A stretch of 64,000 nt of DNA. Source: Lactobacillus sp. GTDB taxonomy: Bacteria > Bacillota > Bacilli > Lactobacillales > Lactobacillaceae. The translations under genes and the position numbers were made by a program. Of the stretch, positions 26,623-37,079 are shown piece after piece. Position 1 is the stretch's first letter, and the number at the start of each line of letters is the position of its first letter. The DNA is taken from assembly GCA_022651245.1 (NCBI GenBank), contig JALCQM010000013.1, forward strand, positions 1 through 64,000, written 5' to 3'. The notes beneath the pieces are model-generated. The model was not told the DNA's origin and ran no database searches. It worked only from the letters and a program-made list of their open reading frames with translations.

Positions 26623-28062
26623 TTATTTTGCAGCGGCTTTCACCGCGGCTTGTAGCTGTGGATCTTGATCTTGGTACTGGGCGACGAGCTTGGCAACCAA
26701 GGCCGCCAGCGTTTTTTGGTCCGCCGTGCCGTTAGCCGTTAGCTGGTTCGCCTTTTGGAAGGCCGTGACCGCGGTTTGCGTGGTCGGCCCATAGTAGCCA
26801 TTGATGGTCCCTGGGTCTTGCCCGACTGCCTTGAGCAGCTGTTGCAAGGACTTGACGTCGCCGCTTTCGTCCCCTAACTTCAAGGACTTGGCCGCGATCG
26901 CCTTGATGGTCATGTAGGCTGGGTCAGCGACTTTGGTCGTCGGCGTCAGCCCCTTCTTGTTGATCCAGTGGCCCTTAGGCGTCAACCACTTGGCCACGGT
27001 CAGCTTGACTTCAGCGGTCTTGCTGATTGGCATCACGCTTTGCACCGTGCCTTTGCCGTAGCTTTGTGCCCCGACCAGTGGGCTGTTCCGGTTTTCGTTC
27101 AAGGCCGCCGCCAAGATTTCACTGGCCGAAGCCGAGTCGCCGTCGATCACCACCGCCAGCGGTTCGGTGACCTTAAAGCCGTCATCGTACTTCTTACCGG
27201 CCTGATAATTTTGGGTGTTGCCGTTGCGGTCTTGGACCTTCACGATCGTTTGCCCATTTTTGAGGCACATCGAGGCGATCTTCAAGGCCTGGTCGAGCAT
27301 CCCCCCAGGATTGCCGCGCAAGTCGAGCACGAAGCTGGTGGCGCCTTGCTTGCGCAGCTTCTTGACTGCCTGCTTGAATTGCTTGGCGGTCGGCTCTGAG
27401 AAGGTGGCCATGGTGATCACGCCGACATGCTTGTTGGTTTTATCCAACGTTCCAACCGCGGTATCCGTCGTGATCTTGGCCCGGGTCATGGTGAAGGTTT
27501 GCGTCGCGCTGTTGCGCTTGACCGTCACCTTGACGCTGGTGCCGATCTTCCCGCGGATCTTGGTCACCGCAGTCGTCACGTCGGCTTTTTCCACCGATTT
27601 ACCATTGACCGACAACAGCTGGTCGCCGACTTTTAACCCGGCCTTTTTCGCCGGGGTGTCAGGCAAAATGCTTTCGATCGTCAGCTTATTGCTGGTTTGC
27701 TGAACCGTCGCGCCAATACCACCAAAAGAAGCGCTCAGCGTCGAGTCCAGCGAGCTCTTGGAATCATTGGCGAGGTACGTCGAATACGGGTCCTTCAAAC
27801 TGTCGAGCATGCCACTGATCGCACCGGCGGTCAGTTGCTTGCTGGTGGTTTTCTTGTAGTAACCCGTTTGGATCGTGGCGTATGTTTGGAGCACCTTGTC
27901 GAACCCTTCCGGCAGGTTCGCGGTGCTCGTCGTGGTTGACTCGGTGACAGAATGGGTCATGTAGCCGATCACGCCACCACCGATCAAGGTCGCGCTCATC
28001 CCGACCGCCAGTAACCAAGCCGGTACTTGCAGATGTGGCCGTTTATTAGCCAATCGTGTCAC
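26623..28062 (-). CDS. S41 C-terminal processing peptidase with PDZ and peptidoglycan-binding domains
   Basis: KAGLKVGDQLLSVNG PDZ; DSASASEILAAAL and SYGKGTVQ; GDVKSLQQLLKAVGQDPGTINGYYG. GTG start overlaps the upstream stop. Confidence 0.9.
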   Translation of the reverse strand: MTRLANKRPHLQVPAWLLAVGMSATLIGGGVIGYMTHSVTESTTTSTANLPEGFDKVLQTYATIQTGYYKKTTSKQLTAGAISGMLDSLKDPYSTYLANDSKSSLDSTLSASFGGIGATVQQTSNKLTIESILPDTPAKKAGLKVGDQLLSVNGKSVEKADVTTAVTKIRGKIGTSVKVTVKRNSATQTFTMTRAKITTDTAVGTLDKTNKHVGVITMATFSEPTAKQFKQAVKKLRKQGATSFVLDLRGNPGGMLDQALKIASMCLKNGQTIVKVQDRNGNTQNYQAGKKYDDGFKVTEPLAVVIDGDSASASEILAAALNENRNSPLVGAQSYGKGTVQSVMPISKTAEVKLTVAKWLTPKGHWINKKGLTPTTKVADPAYMTIKAIAAKSLKLGDESGDVKSLQQLLKAVGQDPGTINGYYGPTTQTAVTAFQKANQLTANGTADQKTLAALVAKLVAQYQDQDPQLQAAVKAAAK

Positions 28063-28288
28063 CTTCGATCCGTTCGCGTGCCTGGTACTCGCGGTAAGCG
28101 TCGTCGAACACACTCATGCTCGGCAGGTAATTGCCATTGAGCTCCAAGTATTCGCTCAGCCGGTCAAAATCACTTTCCTGCTTGGGAAAACTGTGATCTA
28201 AAAACGCGTTCTGGGCAAAATCAGCGATCTCGGTATGATCGTTGGGATTTCGTAAAGTCATCAAATATTGATAAAACGTCTGGCGCAT
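28046..28288 (-). CDS. YozE family protein
   Basis: MRQTFYQYLMTLRNP...FAQNAFLDHSFPKQESDFDRLSEYLE. Confidence 0.85.
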   Translation of the reverse strand: MRQTFYQYLMTLRNPNDHTEIADFAQNAFLDHSFPKQESDFDRLSEYLELNGNYLPSMSVFDDAYREYQARERIEGDTIG

Positions 28289-28338
28289 GCCATCGATCCT
28301 TTCTTGTTGGGGTAGCACTGAAGATGAAGCCGGCTTCC

Positions 28339-28831
28339 TAGTCGAGCTGCGCCGCACAACGGCATCGCGTCTAAGTCGTCCCGGTCACGCCGCGTGCCGC
28401 GACGCACCCAGGCCGCCTTAGCCACATGCCTAAAATCGTGCGACTACGCTCTTTTTTTTAGTCGAGCTACACCAGGACAACGGGGCCGCGTATAAGGTAA
28501 TGCGCCACGCTATGGCGACGCCATAACGCGTCACACTACCTTATACACACCCCTAAGCCCGTCCTGGCTCCGCTCTGTTTTCTTAGTCGAGCTGCGCTGA
28601 GCAACGCGGTTGCGTGTAAGTCATCCTGGCCGCTGCACGGCTTCGCCGCACCTCGTCCAGGCTGCCTTACACACACCGCTAAATGCGCTCAGCTTCACTC
28701 TGTTTTCTCAGTCGAGCTGCGCAAGCCAACGGGGTTGCGGATAAGTCGTCGCGGTCACGCACCGGCTTTGCCGGTACGCACCCACGTCGCCTTATCCCCA
28801 CCCCTAAAAGCGGCTTGCTCCGCTCTGTTTT
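28339..28831. repeat. Tandem array of four ~120-nt imperfect palindromes (locus A)
   Basis: Units start AGTCGAGCTRCRC and end GCTCCGCTCTGTTTT-like; arms self-complementary per copy. Confidence 0.85.
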
Positions 28832-29344
28832 TTACTGCCACTTTTCGTCTATGAAGGCTTGGCGTTGGGCGTGTTCCATGGCGTAGCGCCGCGGGTTGTG
28901 TTTGTAGAATTCTTGGTGCTCTTCTTCGGCCGGATAGAATGGCTTGGCGGGTTCGATTCGCGTCACGATCGGTTCCTTGAAGCGCCCAGAGGCGGCTAAG
29001 GCTGCTTTGGAGGCTTCTGCCGCTTTTTTCTGAGCGTCATCGGCGACGTAGATCACCGGCCGGTAGTTGTCGCCGCGGTCTTGGAATTGGCCCATGGCGT
29101 CCGTCGGATCGGTTTGCTGCCAATACACTTCAAGCAACTGTTCATAAGGGATCACGGTCGGGTCGAAGGTGATCTGGACGGCTTCGGTATGCCCGGTGGT
29201 GTGCGAACTCACTTGCGCATAAGTCGGGTTGGCGACGTGGCCACCGGTGTAGCCGGACACCACGTTCAAGATGCCGGGTTGCTCCTCGAAGGGTTGCACC
29301 ATGCACCAGAAGCACCCGCCGGCAAAAATTGCTGTTTCAGCCAT
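28832..29344 (-). CDS. msrA: Peptide-methionine (S)-S-oxide reductase
   Basis: [36 protein letters not shown]. Confidence 0.95.
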   Translation of the reverse strand: MAETAIFAGGCFWCMVQPFEEQPGILNVVSGYTGGHVANPTYAQVSSHTTGHTEAVQITFDPTVIPYEQLLEVYWQQTDPTDAMGQFQDRGDNYRPVIYVADDAQKKAAEASKAALAASGRFKEPIVTRIEPAKPFYPAEEEHQEFYKHNPRRYAMEHAQRQAFIDEKWQ

Positions 29345-29356
29345 TATCTTCACTCC

Positions 29357-29974
29357 TTAGTCTTGGGGCAGATAAACGGAAAAATCGATTGCATCATTAG
29401 GCAGGTCGATTTTCGTCGCTTTGATCTGCATCTTGTTTTGTAACTCGAATTTGCTCAATTTTAACACAACGGTTTCCTTTGAGCTATTCAGCTTGACCCA
29501 CTTAGGCAGTTTGTAAGAATGGCCCACATAGTTCAAGACGTAGCTGATCGGCACCGGCAAGCTGCCGATGTTGAGCTTTTTGGCCTTCAACTCAACGTCG
29601 CCATTGCTGCGCACCAGCGGATCGAACAACAACTGGAACTTGATCGTAGAACCGAAGAACTTGAACTTGCCGCCTAAAACGGCTTGGTCACCCACGGTCA
29701 GGCTATATTTGATATCACTGTCTTTGAGGTAATCATTGAGATAATAATCAACGATCCGGTTGACCTGCCGCTTGGTCAAGTGCACTGAAAACGCCGGCTG
29801 AGCGGTATCTTCAGCCGTCGTCTTCGCACTCGTCGCGATCGTTGGATCATTATACGGCGTCAACACCTTGGCAGTAAACCAGATGCCCGTCCCTAGCAGC
29901 AACCCGAGCAACACCAACGTCGCCCAGCGCCACCAGTTGATCGGCTGCTTTTGCTTTTTTTCTACTCGCTTCAT
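29357..29974 (-). CDS. YpmS family protein (DUF2140)
   Basis: WWRWATLVLLGLLLGTGIWF; VHLTKRQVNRIVDYYLNDYL; LLFDPLVRSNGDVELKAKKLNIGSLPVP. Confidence 0.85.
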   Translation of the reverse strand: MKRVEKKQKQPINWWRWATLVLLGLLLGTGIWFTAKVLTPYNDPTIATSAKTTAEDTAQPAFSVHLTKRQVNRIVDYYLNDYLKDSDIKYSLTVGDQAVLGGKFKFFGSTIKFQLLFDPLVRSNGDVELKAKKLNIGSLPVPISYVLNYVGHSYKLPKWVKLNSSKETVVLKLSKFELQNKMQIKATKIDLPNDAIDFSVYLPQD

Positions 29975-30825
29975 TATTTTGGCTCCCATGCGCTGCGTGT
30001 TTGTTCCATCTTGGTCCATAGCTGTTTGGTCATTTGGGCGTAACCGGCATTGTTCGGGTGAAAATGGTCTTCACTAAAAATCAACGGGTTGGCGTCTTCA
30101 TCCCCCGCCAACGCCTGCTTCAGGCTGGCCTTGTCGGCTTTTGACGCCGTGGTCCCACCTTTGGTCAGCACCGAATCAATATCCACATAATACGCCTGTG
30201 AATGCTTGGCCAGTGTGGCTTGCGTCGCCTGGTTCCACTCCTTGACACTCGTCGACATGGCGGTCAACTTGGGAAAATACACGTAAAACGGATTATAGAT
30301 CCCAAACACGTAAATCGGCGCCTCCGGATTCTCCTGGCGCATCGTGCTCAACAGCTTCCCCAGGCGCTTTTGAAACTGCGCATTCCCGGCTGTGACGTCT
30401 TTAGTGGAGATGTTAAAGAAATTCTTTTGCAACACGGCCATCAAGTCGTTACCGCCGACGGTCAAGGTGATCACGTCCGCTTGTTTGATGGCGTGTTGTA
30501 GTTTTGGCTGCGTATCCAGCCGGTGTTGCACTTGCTTGGCGGTGTTGCCCGTGATTCCGAAGTTAGCCGTCGACACCGTATATTGGCCGCTAGCTTCCAA
30601 GTCCGCCTTGATCAGCGGCACGTAGCCACCGCTGCTGGTCGCATCCCCGACCCCATGCGTCAAGGAGTCCCCGACGCCGACCAGCTTCAACGGGCGCACC
30701 TTAGTGGCGACCCCTTGGAGGTGCGTCGCTTCAACTTTAGGGCCGAACGCCTGCCAACCGGCAAACGTGACCACAGCCACGGCCAGCACGACTAGGAGCG
30801 CACGAATCGTTTGTTTCACAGTCAT
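29974..30825 (-). CDS. GDSL/SGNH-type esterase, signal-anchored
   Basis: VGVGDSLTHGVGD; TVGGNDLMAVL; DHFHPNNAGYAQM. Confidence 0.93.
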   Translation of the reverse strand: MTVKQTIRALLVVLAVAVVTFAGWQAFGPKVEATHLQGVATKVRPLKLVGVGDSLTHGVGDATSSGGYVPLIKADLEASGQYTVSTANFGITGNTAKQVQHRLDTQPKLQHAIKQADVITLTVGGNDLMAVLQKNFFNISTKDVTAGNAQFQKRLGKLLSTMRQENPEAPIYVFGIYNPFYVYFPKLTAMSTSVKEWNQATQATLAKHSQAYYVDIDSVLTKGGTTASKADKASLKQALAGDEDANPLIFSEDHFHPNNAGYAQMTKQLWTKMEQTRSAWEPK

Positions 30826-30881
30826 CCCTCTTTTTAACGACAAAAGGACAGGGTCCCCCCTGCCCTCACTGCCTTTTCATC

Positions 30882-31724
30882 TCAATCGGTGTAGCACATG
30901 ATCGCAAACGCCCCGGCTCCCGTGTGCGTCGCGATCACTGGATCGGTCGGCTGGATGAGCAACGGCACTTGCGGTAGTGCGGCTTTGATCTTGGCCGCGA
31001 TTTCTTGAGCATAGGCCTCACCGCCGGCAAACGACACCCCGACCGCATGCAAGTGCTCAAAAGACTGCAGCTTCTCGATAAAACTATCGACAAACTTGTG
31101 CAGCGTCTTGGTGCCGCGGCCTTTTTGGATCACCTTCAACTCCCCATCGGCGACTTGGAGGATCACCTTGATGTTAAGCAGCGTGGAAATCGCCCCGGCG
31201 GCACGGCTCAAGCGCCCGCCTTTGACCAAGTTGTCCAAGGTCGAGACCCCCATCACCAAGGTGGTGTTAGCTTTGACCTTGTTCATGTGCTCGAGCACCG
31301 TGGCCATATCGGCCCCGTCGTTGATCAAGCGTGCGGCTTCGAGGACTTGAAAACTCATGGCGCGGTCGGTGAAGTCAGAATCAATCACCGTCACGTCCCC
31401 TTGGCATAACTCGGCGGCTTGGCGCGCCGAATTGACGGTGCCACTGATCGCCTGCAACATATGCACAGACAAGACTTGACTGCCATCTGCCGTCAGCTCG
31501 TTATACACGTCTAAAAACGTGCCCGGCGCCGGCTGCGAGGTCTTCGGCAATGCAGAAGAGGCCGCCATCTTGTCCATAAATTCCGTTCGGGAAATCGTCT
31601 CACCATCGATATATACGGTGCTGTCGATCATGATGGTCAACGGGACCACACGAATATCGTACTTAGCGATCTCCTCTGGGGTGAGTTGAATCGATGAATC
31701 TGTCACGAGTTTGATTTTTGCCAT
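30882..31724 (-). CDS. DegV family protein (fatty-acid binding)
   Basis: KLVTDSSIQLTPEEIAKYDIRVVPL; KTSQPAPG; THTGAGAFAIMCY. Confidence 0.95.
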   Translation of the reverse strand: MAKIKLVTDSSIQLTPEEIAKYDIRVVPLTIMIDSTVYIDGETISRTEFMDKMAASSALPKTSQPAPGTFLDVYNELTADGSQVLSVHMLQAISGTVNSARQAAELCQGDVTVIDSDFTDRAMSFQVLEAARLINDGADMATVLEHMNKVKANTTLVMGVSTLDNLVKGGRLSRAAGAISTLLNIKVILQVADGELKVIQKGRGTKTLHKFVDSFIEKLQSFEHLHAVGVSFAGGEAYAQEIAAKIKAALPQVPLLIQPTDPVIATHTGAGAFAIMCYTD

Positions 31725-31909
31725 GTCTCGGCCACACTTTCCTATAGGTTACGTTAGACACTAATTTAGTATAACAAAGACCCGCTGCCTTGTCAGCATA
31801 GGGTCATCTAGTTTTAGTAACTAGATTAAGTTGTCTTCGCCATTTTATCATGCTATGATGAGTTCGTAAACAGCGAAACACATAACCGGTAAATACGGAG
31901 GTCATCACG

Positions 31910-32545
31910 ATGCAACTATCTAAATCCCCTTACTACACTTTTACGAATGAAAGCCTGAGCGCCACCACCCATGCCATCGGCTTAGGCATGTCTTTGATCG
32001 GCACGATCGCGCTGGCCGTCAAAGGCCAAGGCGATCCGACCCGCCTGGCGAGCTTCATCGGCTTCGGCGCCGCTTTGATCTTGCTGTACGCCGCATCGAC
32101 GGCGTACCACAGCTTTTACTTCACCAAGGCGCGCCACGTGTTGCAAGTGCTCGATCACTCCGGCGTCTTCATTTTGATTGCTGGCTCTTATCTCCCATAT
32201 TGCCTGGTAGCCATTGGCGGCGCACTCGGTTGGGGCTTGTTGATCGGCATTTGGGCACTGTGCCTGGCCGGTATCGGTTACAAGTGCTTCTTCATCGGCA
32301 AGTGGCGCCTAGTCGAAACCGGCATCTACGTCTTGTTAGGCTGGCTGTGCTTGATTGGTATCCAGCCTTTGTGGCAGCACCTCGGCCCCGCTGGCTTCTG
32401 GTTGCTAGTCGGCGGCGGCATCGCCTATACCTTCGGCGCCGTCTTGTATTCGCAAAAGCAGATCCCCTACATCCACGTGGTGTGGCACCTCTTCGTGATG
32501 CTCGGCAGTGCCTGCATGTACGCCTCGATTTACCTCTTCGTCTAA
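31910..32545 (+). CDS. Hemolysin III family/PAQR membrane protein
   Basis: NESLSATTHAIGLGMSLIG; STAYHSF; LDHSGVFILIAGSYLPYCL; HVVWHLFVMLGS. Confidence 0.93.
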   Translation: MQLSKSPYYTFTNESLSATTHAIGLGMSLIGTIALAVKGQGDPTRLASFIGFGAALILLYAASTAYHSFYFTKARHVLQVLDHSGVFILIAGSYLPYCLVAIGGALGWGLLIGIWALCLAGIGYKCFFIGKWRLVETGIYVLLGWLCLIGIQPLWQHLGPAGFWLLVGGGIAYTFGAVLYSQKQIPYIHVVWHLFVMLGSACMYASIYLFV

Positions 32546-32556
32546 AGCGTCAACGC

Positions 32557-32609
32557 AAAGAGCGGTCCCTTGATCACCCAAAATGGGTAATAAGGGACCG
32601 CTCTTTTTG
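32557..32609 (+). terminator. Strong terminator
   Basis: AAAGAGCGGTCCCTT...AAGGGACCGCTCTTTTT. Confidence 0.85.
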
Positions 32610-32615
32610 AGGCGC

Positions 32616-33119
32616 CTAGCTCAGTTTTGCTGAACGGCGTTGCCATTTCTCAAACGTATGCGTCAGCCGTGGGTCCGGCATCACGACTTCACGGCTAGCG
32701 ACTAATTCGAAGTCTTCCCAAGGCAAGTCGCCCATGGTGACGTCTCCGGCAAACTCACCGGCCAAGCGCGTCACTAACAACGTGTCGGGTAACGCGGCTA
32801 AGCTGGCGAAGACCTGCGCCCCGCCAGTAATGAGCACATCTTGCTCCGGATGCGCCGCGGCCAACGCCTGCAACTCCGCAAGCGAATGCACCACGATGGC
32901 ACCTGGCGCAGAGAACGTTGGGTCATGCGTCAAGATCACGTTGGTGCGCCCCGGCAACGGCCGCTTCGGCAGGCCGAGGTAGGTCTTGCGCCCCATCACC
33001 GTTAATTGTCCGAGGGTCTGTTGCTTGAAAAAGGCGAGATCATCTGGCAAATGCCACGGCAAGCGCCCTTCCTTGCCGATCACGCCGTTAGCCGCTTGGG
33101 CCCATAAAAATGCGATCAC
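32616..33119 (-). CDS. folA: Dihydrofolate reductase
   Basis: IAFLWAQAANGVIGKEGRLPWHLPDDLAFFK; VMGRKTYLG. Confidence 0.95.
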   Translation of the reverse strand: MIAFLWAQAANGVIGKEGRLPWHLPDDLAFFKQQTLGQLTVMGRKTYLGLPKRPLPGRTNVILTHDPTFSAPGAIVVHSLAELQALAAAHPEQDVLITGGAQVFASLAALPDTLLVTRLAGEFAGDVTMGDLPWEDFELVASREVVMPDPRLTHTFEKWQRRSAKLS

Positions 33120-33139
33120 TAAACTGTTCCCCCTTGAAT

Positions 33140-33502
33140 TTAAACGCGCTCCCCACCACTACGGCGAGGCGCACAAGGCAGCGCGTCACTGCACGGCTAT
33201 CGCCGTACAGCACCACGCTGCCTTGTCCACTCGCCTAAGCCCGTAGTGGCTCACGCTCTAGTTGAAACGCGCTCCACATCACTACGGCAAGGCTGATAAG
33301 TCATCGCGTCACTGCACGGCTGTCGCCGTACAGCACCACGCTGCCTTGTCCACTCGCCTAGGCCCGTGGTGACTCACGCTCTGCTTGAAACGCGCTCCAC
33401 ATCACTACGGCGAGGCTGATAAGTCGTCGCACCTGTGCACGGCTGCGCCGCACCCTGGCACGCCACCTTATCTGCTCGCCTAAACCCGTGATGGCTCGCG
33501 CT
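33140..33502. repeat. Tandem array of three ~120-nt imperfect palindromes (locus B)
   Basis: Units AAACGCGCTCCACATCACTACGG...CCGTGRTGRCTCACGCTCT between thyA and folA. Confidence 0.85.
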
Positions 33503-34453
33503 CTAGACGGCTACCGGTGCTTTGATGGCTGGGTACGGGTCGTAGTTGACCATTTTGATGTCCGTCATGTCAAAGTCAAACACCGAGTGCTTGTCCGGGT
33601 TGAGCCACAGCTGTGGCGCTTGCCGCGGCGTGCGGGTGAGCTGTTCTTTCACCTGGGTGACATGGTTGGTGTAGATATGCGCATCCCCGAAAGTGTGCAC
33701 AAACTCGCCGACTTGCAAGCCCACTTCATGGGCGATCAAGTGCGTCAACAACGCATACGAGGCAATGTTGAACGGCACCCCTAGGAACATGTCTGCAGAA
33801 CGTTGATAAAGTTGCAAGGACAAGCGCCCGTCATTGACGTAAAACTGGAACAAGGTGTGGCACGGCGGCAAAGCCATGCTCGGCACATCTTCGGGATTCC
33901 AGGCGCTGACGATCAGCCGCCGTGAATTCGGGGTCGCCTTGATCGCCGCGATCACATCGCCAAGCTGATCGATCGTGTCGCCGCGAGACGTCCGCCAAGC
34001 GCGCCATTGACTGCCATAAACATTCCCCAAGTCCCCGTACTGGGCGGCAAACGCGTCATCGGCTAAGATTCGCTGATCAAACGCCGCCATTTCCCGCTGG
34101 TACACTTGCGCAAACTCAGGATCGGCTAGACGCCGCTGACCGAAGTCGTGCATATCTGGCCCTTGATAGTCTGCAGAGGCGACCCAGCGTTCGAAGGCCC
34201 ACTCGTCCCAAATATGGTTGTTGTGCTGGAGCAAGAACTGGATGTTGGTATCGCCGTGCAAAAACCATAACAGCTCACTTTTGATCAAACCAAACGGTAC
34301 TTTCTTGGTGGTCAACAACGGGAAGCCTTGTTGCAAATCGAAGCGCAACTGCGCCCCAAAATGGCTATACGTCCCGGTACCTGTCCGGTCTCCCTTAAAA
34401 TCACCTTCAGTCAGGATCTGCTGCAAGAGATCTAAATACGGTTGCTCTAACAT
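33503..34453 (-). CDS. thyA: Thymidylate synthase
   Basis: [52 protein letters not shown]. Confidence 0.97.
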   Translation of the reverse strand: MLEQPYLDLLQQILTEGDFKGDRTGTGTYSHFGAQLRFDLQQGFPLLTTKKVPFGLIKSELLWFLHGDTNIQFLLQHNNHIWDEWAFERWVASADYQGPDMHDFGQRRLADPEFAQVYQREMAAFDQRILADDAFAAQYGDLGNVYGSQWRAWRTSRGDTIDQLGDVIAAIKATPNSRRLIVSAWNPEDVPSMALPPCHTLFQFYVNDGRLSLQLYQRSADMFLGVPFNIASYALLTHLIAHEVGLQVGEFVHTFGDAHIYTNHVTQVKEQLTRTPRQAPQLWLNPDKHSVFDFDMTDIKMVNYDPYPAIKAPVAV

Positions 34454-34469
34454 TGGCGCAACTCCTTTT

Positions 34470-36362
34470 TTAATTGACGTATTCGTCCAACTCAGCAAAC
34501 CGATCAAACATCTGGTCGAGTTGGGCGTTGAGGGTGTCGATCTGGGCTTGTAAGTCCCCTAAGCGGACGTAATCTTCGCCAGAAACTTGCGCCATTTCGG
34601 CCTTCAAGCCTGTGATCTGGTCGTCGATGGCATCCATCTGTGTTTGTAGCTTATCATGTTCCATGCCTTCCGCATAGGTCAATTTGGTTTTGACCTTCGG
34701 TGCCGCCGGCGCTTTTGGCGCAACCGGCTTGGCGACGGGCTTGCTCGGAGTCGCCGTGGCCTGCGCCGCTTTTTGCAGGTAGTCCGTGAAGGCCCCGACA
34801 TAGCGCTCGATCACGGCCTGACCTTGGAAGATCAGCAGTTGATCCGCCACTTTATCCAAGAAATACCGGTCATGGCTGACCGTGATCACGGTGCCTGGAA
34901 AATGCTCCAGGTAATCTTCCAGCACCGTTAACGTCGCCACATCCAAGTCGTTGGTCGGCTCATCGAGTAACAAGACGTTCGGCTGTTCCATCAAGATCTT
35001 GAGCAAGTACAGCCGGCGCTTCTCCCCACCAGACAGGCGGCCAATCAGCTCGCCGTGCATGCTGCGGGGAAACAGGAACTGCTCCAACAACTGCGTCACG
35101 CTGATGTGCTCGCCGGTGTTGGTCACGAGCCCTTCCCCCACCGCTTGTAGGTAGGCGATCACCCGCTTGGAATCGTCCAATTCCTGAGACAGCTGGGTGT
35201 AATACCCCAACTTCACGGTTTCGCCGATTTCGAGCACCCCGCTGTCTAATAGCAAGCGCCCAGCGATCACGTTCAAAAGCGTCGACTTGCCGGCGCCATT
35301 TTCACCCGTGATGCCGATGCGCTGGCCGGGTTGGACCAGCCAGGAGAAATCTTGGAGGATCTGGTGGTCCCCCAGGCGTAGCGCCGCGTCTTTGAAGGTG
35401 ATCACCTTCTTGCCCAGCCGCGTCGCCGCCACCTGCATCTCCACTTGGCCAGTCGCACTCGGCTGGGCCGCCATGTCCGCTTTCAGGTCGTTGAAGCGGT
35501 TGATCCGGGCTTGTTGTTTGGTCGAGCGGGCCTGTGCCCCGGCGTGCATCCATGCCAGTTCTTGTTGGTACAGCTGCTGTTGCTTATGCGTCGCGGCACT
35601 ATCGCGCGCCACTTGTTCCGCTTTTTGCTGGACATAAGCTTCATAGTTGCCGGCGTAGCGGTACAGTTGGCCGTGATCCAACTCCCAAATACTGTTGGCG
35701 ACGCGGTCCAAGAAGTACCGGTCATGGGTAACGACCAACAAGGCGCCTTTATACTTGCTTAGCGTCTGCTCGAGCCAAGCGATTGAGTCGAAATCCAGGT
35801 GGTTAGTCGGCTCGTCTAAAATCAGCAAGTCTGGCGACTCGATCAAGACTTGCGCCAAGCCTACCCGCTTCTGCTGGCCGCCGGACAAGCTACCGATCGT
35901 CCGGTCGAGGTCGTTCAAGTGCAACTGGGTCAAAATGGTCTTGATGTCCGTATCCACCGACCAGCCGTCCAGCTGGGTCATTTTCGCGTCGGCCTTGGTA
36001 TACGCGTCTTGAGCCGCTTCGTCTAACGGCGCCTGGGTGTAGGCCGCCAGCGCCTTTTGATATTGACGCAAGGCCGCAAATACTGGGCCGTCACCACCAT
36101 ACACCGCGTCCATGATGCGCTTGTCCAACGCCAGGGCTGGGCGCTGCGCGAGGTAGGCGATCCGGTAGTTCTTCGGCGTGGTCACCTCCCCTTGATCGAA
36201 TGGCTCGACGTCTGCCAAACCGTTCAACAACGTCGATTTACCGGTGCCGTTGACCCCGATCAAGCCGATACGGTCCCCGGCGTTGATCAAAAAATCGATC
36301 CCTTTAAAAAGTTGCTTGTCGCCGTAAGCCTTGCTTACGCCGCTTGCCATCAAAGTTTGCAT
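34470..36362 (-). CDS. ABC-F family ATP-binding protein
   Basis: Two Walker A ([18 protein letters not shown]) and two LSGG signatures, no TM; C-terminal coiled coil. Confidence 0.94.
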   Translation of the reverse strand: MQTLMASGVSKAYGDKQLFKGIDFLINAGDRIGLIGVNGTGKSTLLNGLADVEPFDQGEVTTPKNYRIAYLAQRPALALDKRIMDAVYGGDGPVFAALRQYQKALAAYTQAPLDEAAQDAYTKADAKMTQLDGWSVDTDIKTILTQLHLNDLDRTIGSLSGGQQKRVGLAQVLIESPDLLILDEPTNHLDFDSIAWLEQTLSKYKGALLVVTHDRYFLDRVANSIWELDHGQLYRYAGNYEAYVQQKAEQVARDSAATHKQQQLYQQELAWMHAGAQARSTKQQARINRFNDLKADMAAQPSATGQVEMQVAATRLGKKVITFKDAALRLGDHQILQDFSWLVQPGQRIGITGENGAGKSTLLNVIAGRLLLDSGVLEIGETVKLGYYTQLSQELDDSKRVIAYLQAVGEGLVTNTGEHISVTQLLEQFLFPRSMHGELIGRLSGGEKRRLYLLKILMEQPNVLLLDEPTNDLDVATLTVLEDYLEHFPGTVITVSHDRYFLDKVADQLLIFQGQAVIERYVGAFTDYLQKAAQATATPSKPVAKPVAPKAPAAPKVKTKLTYAEGMEHDKLQTQMDAIDDQITGLKAEMAQVSGEDYVRLGDLQAQIDTLNAQLDQMFDRFAELDEYVN

Positions 36363-36446
36363 GTTATCCCGATCCTTTTGTCAGTCTGGGTCTATCATAA
36401 CAAAAAAAGCACGGCTGAGCCATCAAGCGGCTTTCGCCCAAAGTCC

Positions 36447-36498
36447 AAAAAGCGGCGCCTGTGCAACCCGAATTTAGGGTGCACAGGCGCCGCCTTTT
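36447..36498. terminator. Bidirectional terminator
   Basis: AAAAGCGGCGCCTGTGCA...TGCACAGGCGCCGCCTTTT. Confidence 0.8.
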
Positions 36499-36574
36499 GG
36501 CTGTCCAAGGCGTTTATTGAATGAGCCGTGTCGCCACCATCACTTCGCGCCACTTTTTCGGGCCGAAATTAGGT

Positions 36575-37042
36575 TTAGATCTGTGGATAATCATCATCAA
36601 CCGTATGTGTCTCGTCGATCACGATGTACAAATGACCGTCTTTGGTGCTGACCTTGCTGGTTTGATAGGCATTGTCGAGGCCGCTGGGGTCTTTTTGTTT
36701 GAAGGGGAAGTAGATCTGGATCGCGTTGTCCGCCGCGGCGTCATAGATCAAGTCCATCTTCTCGATATCTTGATACTTGGTCGCGCGGCCGAACATCCCC
36801 AACTCCAAAGACCCGGTATTGATATCGGTCGACTTCACGTGGTCCGCTTCCGGCAAGATCTCCACCTTGAAGCTCTTGCAAGGATGGATTTCTTGGATCT
36901 TCCCACCGTTGATCCGCCCATAACTCGTCGTCACGCGGCTGACCCACACATCGGCCAACTCTTTATGCGATACCGTCCACTCGTCGCCATTGCGAAAATG
37001 GAAGACCAATTGTTCAAAAGCGTGTTCCGTCATCTCACTCAT
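36575..37042 (-). CDS. Hypothetical protein
   Basis: 155-aa ORF on the same strand as the flanking operons. Confidence 0.65.
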   Translation of the reverse strand: MSEMTEHAFEQLVFHFRNGDEWTVSHKELADVWVSRVTTSYGRINGGKIQEIHPCKSFKVEILPEADHVKSTDINTGSLELGMFGRATKYQDIEKMDLIYDAAADNAIQIYFPFKQKDPSGLDNAYQTSKVSTKDGHLYIVIDETHTVDDDYPQI

Positions 37043-37079
37043 CCTCTCTGAATGTGCTTACATGACTATTCTAACACAC

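Noticed and set aside
28339-28831. CRISPR array interpretation of the tandem repeats
   Set aside because: Units are contiguous ~120-nt palindromes without short identical repeats and unique spacers; no cas genes nearby.
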